Positions 7,513 through 13,638 of a DNA stretch of 15,713 bases are shown piece after piece; the stretch's first letter is position 1; each line of letters starts with the position of its first letter. Source of the stretch: JBDTZF01 sp040005265 (GTDB lineage Bacteria > Verrucomicrobiota > Verrucomicrobiia > Chthoniobacterales > UBA10450); assembly GCA_040005265.1 (NCBI GenBank), contig JBDTZF010000060.1, positions 1 to 15,713 of the forward strand, written 5' to 3'. The position numbers were made by a program, and so were the translations under genes. A model generated the notes under the pieces. The model made no database searches and had not been told where the DNA came from. It worked only from the letters and a program-made list of their open reading frames with translations.

Positions 7513-7536
7513 GAAAATGAAGGCCATCAGCGCGAC

Positions 7537-8319
7537 TTACTCTCGCCCTCCCGACGACGCCACAATCCCCTCAGGCCGATACAGATCGCGGTTGCTCCCC
7601 TGAAACTCGGCCTTCAACTTCACTTTGAACTGGGACAAATCGACCAGGTCCCATCGCGTGAATTTCCAATGTCCCTCTTTTTCCCGTGGTTCGTGCTCGA
7701 ACCCGACAACGAAGTGCACCGCATCATCGCGCACTTTGTTCGTGGCAATTTTCGGTTCGAAATAAAACGTGCGGAAACTGCTGTCGCGGCTTCCCGCCGC
7801 GTACAGTTTGGGGTCGAGATAGAAAACGCGTTTGCTGGCGAGATCGACAATTCGCAGGTCCGGATATCCGGACCGCTGCACTTTGCCGTTCGCCGTTCGC
7901 GGAAAATCACAGCTCAATCCGGGAGTCGAATTAAGCACGTCGCGTAGCGCATCTTCAAAATGACTGCTGGCTTCGTTGATGCGCCCCACACTTTGGATAG
8001 GGCTGTCTGCCGCGTTCAATCGTTTCATCGTTTCCTCACACGCCGCGCTTAGGGACTTAATCATGCGTCGATCGACTTCATTCTCACGATCGACAGCCAT
8101 AACGCGTTTGCCCGTCGCGTCACGAATCACCTCGCTGAAGGGAACGCCGCGCAATTGTCGATCCTCATCGAGCAGCCAGGGAATGAGCTGATCGACGGGC
8201 GTTTTCGCTGTAGCCACCGGCGTTGACCGCGGCTCGGCGGCGGGCTCATTGGCAACTGCGGCGCCGGCGCCGCCGAAGGCGCTCGCGGCGAGGAGACCAA
8301 ATGTAACGATCCACCGCAT
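7537..8319 (-). CDS. Secreted protein of unknown function with a possible PD-(D/E)XK motif
   Basis: From the chosen ATG the 260-residue product begins MRWIVTFGLLAASAFGGAGA with probable cleavage after AVA (about residue 23), a clean Sec signal peptide. An ATG at 8385 would add 22 hydrophilic residues before the signal and leave only 17 bp to the divergent gene, so it is less likely. The mature protein has an alpha-helical first half and then YPDLRIVDLASKRVFYLDPK (152-171), that is PD-x14-DPK, which fits the core of PD-(D/E)XK nuclease folds, with an earlier helix Glu around 116-122. It continues with FRTFYFEPK (182-190) and a beta-rich end. The nuclease reading rests only on this spacing; an unrelated periplasmic beta protein is equally possible. 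ribBA follows after 95 nt. Confidence 0.7.
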   Translation of the reverse strand: MRWIVTFGLLAASAFGGAGAAVANEPAAEPRSTPVATAKTPVDQLIPWLLDEDRQLRGVPFSEVIRDATGKRVMAVDRENEVDRRMIKSLSAACEETMKRLNAADSPIQSVGRINEASSHFEDALRDVLNSTPGLSCDFPRTANGKVQRSGYPDLRIVDLASKRVFYLDPKLYAAGSRDSSFRTFYFEPKIATNKVRDDAVHFVVGFEHEPREKEGHWKFTRWDLVDLSQFKVKLKAEFQGSNRDLYRPEGIVASSGGRE

Positions 8320-8402
8320 TTGCGGATTGAACTGGCGCCCGTCGCTTTCCGCAAGAGCAAACAAATTGCGTACTCTACTCATCATGATTCGCCATTGTTG
8401 GC

Positions 8403-9083
8403 ATGGAAGCTTCTCCCATTTTGGGCATGCGCGTCTTAATTGCCGACGATCAGAAGAGCGTGGGAACCGCCTTGGCGGACCTGGTGGGTTGCTGCAATCA
8501 CGAGGTCGTGGATGTGGTGGGCTCCGGCTTGGAAGCGATTCAGGCTTATACCCGGCTTCAGCCCGACGTCGTTCTGATGGATTATTCGATGCCGAAACTG
8601 AACGGCGCGACAGCCTGCCGAACCATTCTGGCCCGCGACCCGGCTGCCCGCGTCATTTTCATTTCGGGTTGGTCGCCAAGCGATGACGTCGCGACCGCGG
8701 GGGCATTGACTATCCTGGCAAAGCCGGTGCGTCTGGAGACTTTGCAAGCGGCGCTCAATTCGGCTGCGTCAACATTGGGTTTGGAGGATCTGCCCGCACT
8801 TTTTGAGATTGCACCAACGCCGAATTTGGAGGACCCACCCGCACTCATTGAAGTTGCGCCACCGCTGAATTTCGCAGATTCGCCTGCATTTTTTGAGGTT
8901 GCACCTCCGGCGAATTTTGAGGATCTGCCGGCGCTTTCCCCGATTGCGCTATCGTCGGATTTGGAAGCCTCGCCCGCACTCTTTGCGGTTTCCTCCCCGG
9001 CAGGTTTGGATGACCTCCCCGCGCTCTATCCAATTATGCAGACGTTTTCCAATGACGTCAGCACAGGATTGAGCACATGCTGA
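8403..9083 (+). CDS. Response regulator receiver protein with a tandem-repeat C-terminal tail
   Basis: Residues 9-122 form a CheY-like receiver: acidic pair D15/D16 in LIADDQ, phosphoacceptor D60 in VVLMDYSMPKLNG, Ser88 in VIFISGW at the switch position, and K107 in LAKPV. No DNA-binding, GGDEF or other output domain follows. Instead residues 127-216 are six tandem 15-residue units resembling LEDLPALFEVAPPAN, then a 10-residue end. The tail is acidic, proline-rich and punctuated by hydrophobic LPALFE cores, probably disordered but able to bind a partner. An in-frame Met at 8427 (MRVLIADDQ) is an alternative start. It is divergent from the secreted-protein gene and convergent with deoA, overlapping its 3' end by 58 bp. 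No histidine kinase gene is in the window, so the cognate signal is unknown. Confidence 0.88.
   Translation: MEASPILGMRVLIADDQKSVGTALADLVGCCNHEVVDVVGSGLEAIQAYTRLQPDVVLMDYSMPKLNGATACRTILARDPAARVIFISGWSPSDDVATAGALTILAKPVRLETLQAALNSAASTLGLEDLPALFEIAPTPNLEDPPALIEVAPPLNFADSPAFFEVAPPANFEDLPALSPIALSSDLEASPALFAVSSPAGLDDLPALYPIMQTFSNDVSTGLSTC
8781..9050 (+). repeat. Six tandem 45-bp units encoding 15-residue repeats
   Basis: The six units begin at 8781, 8826, 8871, 8916, 8961 and 9006, each exactly 45 bp with no length change. They are visibly related at nucleotide level (units open with TTGGAGGAT-like bases and carry CCCGCACT-like bases at offset 12-20), so they arose by duplication. Amino-acid pattern: (L/F)-E-D-x-P-A-(L/F)-F-E-(I/V)-A-P-x-x-N, with the P-A dipeptide present in all six. 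Units 1-3 are the most alike; units 4-6 have drifted, and the last 25 bp of unit 6 lie opposite the deoA coding end. Confidence 0.9.
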
Positions 9084-10258
9084 CTGGGTGCGTGGACAAA
9101 CATTAACGGCTCGTTGCGTCCCACTTTCTCGCCCACCTTCTTTATTGCAGAGAAGCCGACAGCGAAATCAATTTTGTCGCTGGCTTTTTGACGGCCGCCC
9201 CCCATTAGGACCGAAGCGCGGCCGATGAGCTCGGCGTCCATCTTTTTTACAACACCGGTCGTTTTAGCAGGCAACGGCCGAACGATGGCCGCGCGGTGCA
9301 CCTCGAGAATTCTTTCCAGCGCCGTCGCATCGCCATCCTGCGCGTAAACAAGCGACACAAATTTTCTCCACGCGCTCCCATCCTCGAGCCGTTTCTTTAG
9401 TTGCGTACGGGGACTATCAGAAATTTTCTCGGCCAGATCGAGAATCAAGTTCACCAGATCGGCCGGTCCGCCGCCGTTCAGAATCTCGACGCATTCGGCG
9501 ACTTCGAGCGCGTTCCCGACCGTGCGCCCGAGCGGTTCATCCATCGGGCTGAGCAGATGCGACATTTTCACCTTCATCGATTCGCCTACGCTGGTCATCG
9601 ACGCGGCCAGGGTTTCGGCGTCTTTTTTCGTTTTCATGAAGGCGCCGGCGCCGAATTTCACGTCGAGCACAAGGCGATCAAGATTCTCCGCGAGCTTCTT
9701 GCTCATGATGCTGGCAACGATGAGCGCCTGCGACGGCACCGTGCCGGTAACGTCGCGCAACGCATAAAGTTTTTTATCGGCCGGACAGATATCGTCGGTT
9801 TGGCCGATCATGAACACGCCGATCTCATCGAGCTGCTTGAGCGCCCGTTTGTCATCGAGATGGACGTTGAATCCCGGGATGCTCTCGAGTTTGTCGAGCG
9901 TGCCGCCCGTGATGCCGAGGCCGCGCCCGGAGATCATAGGGACCCAAGCCTCGCCGCAAGCGAGCAGGGGAGCCAAAACCAGTGAAACTTTGTCGCCCAC
10001 GCCCCCGGTGGAATGCTTATCGATCTTCGGCGGCGAATCCTTCGGGTATTTCAAGACGCGTCCGCTGCTCATCATCGCGTCGGTTAGATGCCGCGTTTCG
10101 GCGGGGGTCATTCCGCGAAAGAAAACAGCCATCGCCCACGCACTCATCTGATAATCCGGAATCTTGTCGTCCGTAAACTCGCCGATCAGGAATTCGATTT
10201 CCTCGGCGGACAACTCGCCTCCGTCGCGTTTTCTCTCAATCAGGCTGGGAACGTGCAT
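9026..10258 (-). CDS. deoA: Pyrimidine-nucleoside (thymidine) phosphorylase
   Basis: The enzyme cleaves thymidine, deoxyuridine or uridine with phosphate, releasing the base and (deoxy)ribose 1-phosphate, in the cytoplasm. The family signature SGRGLGITGGTLDKLE is at 110-125, the phosphate loop KHSTGGVGDKVSL at 81-93, the base-binding YALRDVTGTVPS at 165-176, and SIMSKK at 183-188. The small alpha-domain start (VPSLIERKRDGGELSAEEI...I..F) is also typical. At 410 residues it is slightly shorter than usual (about 430-440), the C-terminal domain ending early but with its core present. It follows deoB by 33 bp. Motifs do not separate strict thymidine phosphorylase from broad pyrimidine-nucleoside phosphorylase (Pdp). 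Its last 58 bp are overlapped by the convergent response regulator gene. Confidence 0.96.
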   Translation of the reverse strand: MHVPSLIERKRDGGELSAEEIEFLIGEFTDDKIPDYQMSAWAMAVFFRGMTPAETRHLTDAMMSSGRVLKYPKDSPPKIDKHSTGGVGDKVSLVLAPLLACGEAWVPMISGRGLGITGGTLDKLESIPGFNVHLDDKRALKQLDEIGVFMIGQTDDICPADKKLYALRDVTGTVPSQALIVASIMSKKLAENLDRLVLDVKFGAGAFMKTKKDAETLAASMTSVGESMKVKMSHLLSPMDEPLGRTVGNALEVAECVEILNGGGPADLVNLILDLAEKISDSPRTQLKKRLEDGSAWRKFVSLVYAQDGDATALERILEVHRAAIVRPLPAKTTGVVKKMDAELIGRASVLMGGGRQKASDKIDFAVGFSAIKKVGEKVGRNEPLMFVHAPSQHVLNPVLTSLENVCIIG

Positions 10259-10291
10259 CTGGGTAAATGGAGCGCGATGCGTGCCAGAAAT

Positions 10292-11464
10292 CTATCGCGT
10301 CGCTGCCTGTTTTTTCGTCTTGAATGGCGTGCCCACCGGCCACGGTTCCGGGAGCTGATAGAAGTCGGACAACGACGCAGCGACGTCGGCAAATGTCGAT
10401 CTTGTTCCGAGATCCCGCATCTCGCTGTTGTGCAGGACGAAAAGCGGGACTCGCTCGCGGGTATGATCGGTTCCCCGGAATGTCGGATCGTTTCCATGAT
10501 CGGCTGTGATCACCACCAAATCCGCCGGCTCGACCCGGTCGATAAAACCGCCGAGCCATTTATCGAATTCCATGAGCGCCTTTGCATAACCTGGAGCGTC
10601 GCGCCGGTGCCCATGGAGCATGTCGAAATCGACCAGGTTCGCGAAAATAAGCCCGCGCTTCGTCTTCGACCAGAGATTGTCGATCTTGTCCATGCCTTCG
10701 CGGTTCGATTTGGTTGGATATGATTCTGTGATTCCTTCGCCCGCGAAAATGTCGCCGATCTTTCCAACGCCCGTAACAGGAATTCTTGCTTCGCTGATGG
10801 CATCGAGGACGGTCCGCGGCGGCTTCATGGAAAAATCATGCCGATTCGCTGTGCGCTTAAATTTCTTTTTGCCGCTAAACGGGCGCGCGATGACGCGCCC
10901 GATCCGGAAACCGTCGGCGTGACTCCGGGCGATCCGGCAAATCTCATAAAGTCTTTCGAGCTGGATGATGTCCTCGTGTGCGGCAATTTGGAGAACCGAA
11001 TCGGCCGAGGTGTACAGAATCGGATCGCCCGTATAAACGTGTTCGGGGCCGAGCTCTTCAATGATCGTAGTGCCGCTACTCGCATAATTTCCGATGAATC
11101 GTACGCTGGCCTCACGCTCGATCGCCCGAACCAGTTCGTAAGGAAATCTTTCGAAAACCGTGAATGGAACATCGACAATCGCTCCGGCGATTTCCCAGTG
11201 GCCGGTCGTTGTGTCTTTGCCTGCTGAGCGCTGCTGCATCTTGCCGTAGCTTGCGAAGTGCGGAAGCTTCGACAGTTTTCGCGCCCAGGAATAATTCGCG
11301 TCGAGGATCTTCGGCAGTCCGAGCGCGACAAGATTCGGCAATCGCAGATCCGGGACCCGTGCAAAAATATGGCCGAGCGTGTTTGCGCCTTTGTCGCCGT
11401 ATTTGTCGGCATCGGGGGCGTGACCGATTCCGACGCTGTCGAGAACGAGAACGAGCGCGCGCAC
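10292..11464 (-). CDS. deoB: Phosphopentomutase DeoB
   Basis: DeoB interconverts (deoxy)ribose 1-phosphate and 5-phosphate, linking DeoA to central carbon. The 390-residue product is full length for this alkaline-phosphatase-superfamily enzyme. Metal ligands and active-site residues are all visible: D9 in VLDSVGIG, the phosphorylated-threonine motif KDTTTGHWE (83-91, T85), D281 and H286 in DFDMLHGHRRD, DH at 322-323 in TADHGNDP, and H334 in DHTRE. These sit at a nearly constant offset from the residues described for the Bacillus cereus enzyme. The start is GTG, 5 nt after the stop of the aldehyde-dehydrogenase-like gene, so the three genes form one operon. A GGAG lies about 10 nt before the GTG. 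Confidence 0.97.
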   Translation of the reverse strand: MRALVLVLDSVGIGHAPDADKYGDKGANTLGHIFARVPDLRLPNLVALGLPKILDANYSWARKLSKLPHFASYGKMQQRSAGKDTTTGHWEIAGAIVDVPFTVFERFPYELVRAIEREASVRFIGNYASSGTTIIEELGPEHVYTGDPILYTSADSVLQIAAHEDIIQLERLYEICRIARSHADGFRIGRVIARPFSGKKKFKRTANRHDFSMKPPRTVLDAISEARIPVTGVGKIGDIFAGEGITESYPTKSNREGMDKIDNLWSKTKRGLIFANLVDFDMLHGHRRDAPGYAKALMEFDKWLGGFIDRVEPADLVVITADHGNDPTFRGTDHTRERVPLFVLHNSEMRDLGTRSTFADVAASLSDFYQLPEPWPVGTPFKTKKQAATR

Positions 11465-11469
11465 GTCGC

Positions 11470-12351
11470 TCAGACTCCGATCGGATGCCAGGCTGTCTTC
11501 ATCTCAACCGTGTCGAGGATCCAATATGGATTTTCCGCTGTGCGCCCGCGCCACTCAGTCGCCGTCAGTTCGCGGCGAACATAACGTTTCATGTTCAGTG
11601 CGCCACCCGCCTGCAGTTCGCGTCCGATCTTGGCGTCGCCGCTTGCATCGACTATTGCATTTACATCCATGTGACTGGCCATATGCGGAGCAAGCTCTGT
11701 GCGATCTCCGGCCAGAACATTGATTACGCCGCCCGGAAGATCGCTGGTAGCGATGATTTCGGTGAATGTCAGCGCGGACAGCGGCTGCTTGGTTGAGGCG
11801 AGCACGACCGCGCAATTGCCGCTCAAGATTACTGAAGCAACCAGTGAGACGAACGGAAGTAGCGGCGGGTCGTCCGGACAAATCACGACCACCACGCCGG
11901 TCGGTTCTGGAACGGTGAAATTGAAATGCGAACTCGCGACCGGGTTCACCGAGCCAAAGATCTGGACGAATTTGTCCGTCCAGCCCGCGTAATGCACCAG
12001 CCGGTCTACCGCCAGCGTCGTTTCAGATGACGATGTCGACTTTCCCGCGCCGTTAGAACGGGCGATTTCGGTTTGCAGTTCGCCTCGGCGCATCTCCAGC
12101 ATTTCCGCCGCTCGATACAATATCTGTCCCCGCAGATACGCGCTTTGCTTCGACCAGTTGCCAAAGGCGGTCCGTGCCGCGAGTACGGCGTCGCGAAAAT
12201 CCTTCTTCGACGCCCGGCAGAAATTTGCCAGCGCCCCGCCTCGCGCATCCGGCGCCGGAAGCACCCGTCCATTTTCGCCGCGCACAAACTTGCCGCCGAT
12301 GTAAAGCTTGTAGGTCTTCTGAACCTGGAGACGGGATCGGGCCTTGCTCAC
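11470..12351 (-). CDS. Half-length aldehyde dehydrogenase homologue lacking the catalytic domain
   Basis: The 293-residue product aligns by eye with the N-terminal NAD-binding half of the aldehyde dehydrogenase superfamily: KLYIGGKFV (15-23), the helical AAR.AF..W....AYLRGQILYRAAEML region (58-85), EPTGVVVVICPDDPP (149-163) and DLPGGVINVLAGD (204-216). Family residues are altered: the PWN motif reads PDD (159-161) and the lysine of the usual KP.. strand is displaced (VLASTKQP). The catalytic Cys and Glu would lie beyond the end; the protein instead ends in a short unrelated tail (ENPYWILDTVEMKTAWHP). The start is GTG and deoB follows 5 nt after the stop. I recall similar short homologues beside full-length aldehyde dehydrogenases in deo clusters of other phyla, so this is probably a real subfamily and not a broken gene. 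It may be a non-catalytic partner in acetaldehyde handling. Confidence 0.8.
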   Translation of the reverse strand: MSKARSRLQVQKTYKLYIGGKFVRGENGRVLPAPDARGGALANFCRASKKDFRDAVLAARTAFGNWSKQSAYLRGQILYRAAEMLEMRRGELQTEIARSNGAGKSTSSSETTLAVDRLVHYAGWTDKFVQIFGSVNPVASSHFNFTVPEPTGVVVVICPDDPPLLPFVSLVASVILSGNCAVVLASTKQPLSALTFTEIIATSDLPGGVINVLAGDRTELAPHMASHMDVNAIVDASGDAKIGRELQAGGALNMKRYVRRELTATEWRGRTAENPYWILDTVEMKTAWHPIGV

Positions 12352-12421
12352 GAAGCGAAGGATTGCGCAAACCTGGGAAAAAGAAAACGCTATTCACGTA
12401 GCGCAGCCATCTTGGTTGTGG

Positions 12422-12444
12422 GTAGGGCGGGCATCCTGTCCGCC
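12422..12444 (+). repeat. REP-like hairpin with GTAG head
   Basis: GTAG (12422-12425) is followed directly by GGCGGGC (12426-12432), a 5-nt loop ATCCT and GTCCGCC (12438-12444): seven pairs, one of them G.T. A tetranucleotide GTAG or GGAG head at the foot of a GC-rich imperfect palindrome is the defining layout of REP sequences recognised by RAYT (TnpA-REP, Y1-type) transposases. The 3' arm is also the 5' arm of a second near-palindrome, GTCCGCCAATTGGACGGAC (12438-12456, one bulged A), so the two hairpins are mutually exclusive. Confidence 0.6.
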
Positions 12445-12490
12445 AATTGGACGGACTCGTCCCGTGGCGAGCCTGCCGAACATCGGTGGC

Positions 12491-12588
12491 AAAGCGGCGG
12501 AGCACCGCCGCACTCCAAGACGCAAGCGAGTAGGCAAATCCCTCGATTTGCGGCCACGTTTTGGAGTGCGGCAGTGCTCTGCCGCTTT
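12491..12588. repeat. REPIN-like element: two inverted GGAG-headed hairpins
   Basis: The left arm (12491-12518) and right arm (12561-12588) are reverse complements at 26 of 28 positions, and the similarity extends inward 4 more bases with one mismatch. Each arm folds alone: left GCGGCGG-AGCA-CCGCCGC (12494-12511), right GCGGCAG-TGCT-CTGCCGC (12568-12585), both perfect 7-bp stems with 4-nt loops. Each hairpin has a GGAG head on its inner side (12563-12566; complement at 12513-12516). The two mismatches form one compensatory pair (G12499-C12506 versus A12573-T12580). The spacer holds another perfect 7-bp hairpin, GCAAATC/GATTTGC (12534-12551). The layout matches REPIN/BIME elements. Confidence 0.8.
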
Positions 12589-12690
12589 TGATGGTAACGT
12601 TCCAGCTACTGTTGATTGTCGCGGGCATTCGGAACTCTCGATTGCGCGACATGCAAAAACGGAAAATGCTAGGGCGCCTGCCGATACATA

Positions 12691-13623
12691 ATGGACAAAT
12701 CCGATAAGATTTTCGTCGCCGGCCACCAAGGGATGGTAGGCAGCGCCATCGTTCGTCAGCTGGAAGCGGGAGACTTCAAGAGTCTAATCAAGCGCGATCG
12801 GAAGGAGCTCGATCTCACTGATGAAACGGCGGTCGCGAAGTTCCTTTCGCAGGAAAAACCGGTCGTGGTGATCATGGCTGCGGCCAAAGTCGGCGGAATC
12901 AAGGCGAACAACGATCGGCCGGTCGAATTTCTCCTTCAAAATCTGCAGATCCAAAACAACGTCATCCGCGCGGCGCACGATAACGGCGTGAGTAAGCTTC
13001 TGTTTCTCGGCAGCTCCTGCATTTATCCCAGGCACGCACCCCAGCCGATCCCGGAGAGCGCACTGCTCACCGGCCCGCTCGAACCGACCAATGAAGCCTA
13101 CGCCATCGCCAAGATCGCCGGGATCAAACTTTGCCAGGCTTATGCTCGCGAGTACGGCTCGAACTTTATTTCTCCGATGCCGACGAATCTGTACGGCCCG
13201 AACGACAATTTCGATCTCGAGACATCGCACGTGCTCGCTGCGCTCTTGCGCAAGGCGCACGAAGCCAAGACCCGCAAGGCAAAGGAGCTGGTCGTGTGGG
13301 GATCAGGCAAGCCGCGCCGCGAATTCCTGCATGTCGATGATCTCGCCTCGGCCTGCCTTTTCCTTCTCGAAAAATACGATTCACCCGAGATCATCAACGT
13401 TGGCTGCGGCGAAGACATCACGATCCGCGAACTGGCTGAATTGATTTGCGATGTTGTCGGTTTCGACGGCGACCTCGCCTGGGACACCACCAAACCCGAC
13501 GGCACTCCGCAAAAACTTCTCGATGTCACGAAGCTGAATCAGCTCGGTTGGTGCCAAACGATTCCACTCCGCGACGGTGTCGCGCGGACTTACGATTGGT
13601 TTTTGAAAAATGTCGCGCGCTAA
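12691..13623 (+). CDS. fcl: GDP-L-fucose synthase (GDP-4-keto-6-deoxy-D-mannose 3,5-epimerase/4-reductase)
   Basis: The enzyme converts GDP-4-keto-6-deoxy-D-mannose to GDP-L-fucose with NADPH, for fucose-containing O-antigen, capsule or exopolysaccharide. The 310-residue product is full length for this extended short-chain dehydrogenase: Rossmann loop GHQGMVGSA (11-19), AAAKVGGI (63-70), GSSCIYP (107-113), catalytic Y137 and K141 in YAIAKIAG, C110 and H180 matching the epimerase residues of the E. coli enzyme, and KPRREFLHVDDLA (207-219). The partner GDP-mannose 4,6-dehydratase (gmd) is not in the window. The ATG is preceded by CGATACATA with no Shine-Dalgarno motif. The next gene starts 15 nt after the stop, indicating an operon with the oxidoreductase and lpxB. 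Confidence 0.96.
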   Translation: MDKSDKIFVAGHQGMVGSAIVRQLEAGDFKSLIKRDRKELDLTDETAVAKFLSQEKPVVVIMAAAKVGGIKANNDRPVEFLLQNLQIQNNVIRAAHDNGVSKLLFLGSSCIYPRHAPQPIPESALLTGPLEPTNEAYAIAKIAGIKLCQAYAREYGSNFISPMPTNLYGPNDNFDLETSHVLAALLRKAHEAKTRKAKELVVWGSGKPRREFLHVDDLASACLFLLEKYDSPEIINVGCGEDITIRELAELICDVVGFDGDLAWDTTKPDGTPQKLLDVTKLNQLGWCQTIPLRDGVARTYDWFLKNVAR

Positions 13624-13638
13624 AGTTCGCATCCACAA

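Larger units (their letters stand above)
12352..12690. other. 339-bp gene-free divergent region carrying REP-like elements
   Basis: This lies between the divergent starts of the aldehyde-dehydrogenase-like gene and fcl and should hold both promoters. From left to right it contains about 65 bp without visible structure, a GTAG-headed hairpin (12422-12444) overlapping a second near-palindrome (12438-12456), a paired inverted element (12491-12588), and about 100 bp leading to fcl with a 6-bp inverted repeat, GTCGCG (12618-12623) / CGCGAC (12645-12650). I find no convincing -35/-10 pair. Open frames on both strands are byproducts of the repeats and show no family motif. Confidence 0.75.

Noticed and set aside
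7442..7536. FMN riboswitch before ribBA
   Set aside because: The 95-nt leader is too short for an RFN element and lacks its conserved core; only the hexamer tract is visible.
8781..9050. CRISPR-like array
   Set aside because: The units are contiguous with no spacers and are in frame with a receiver domain; they are coding tandem repeats.
11470..12351. Frameshifted or truncated pseudogene of a full-length aldehyde dehydrogenase
   Set aside because: deoB begins 5 nt after the stop, so there is no remnant of a catalytic half, and the frame is clean with an organised C-terminal tail. A dedicated short form fits better, though a relative with a full-length copy at this place would reopen the question.
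12394..12729. 111-codon open frame on the minus strand across the REP-like region, and plus-strand frames in the same stretch
   Set aside because: The product (with stretches such as SKAAEHCRTPK and GQDARPTHNQD) is what the hairpin repeats give when translated; such frames are repeat artefacts and not proteins.
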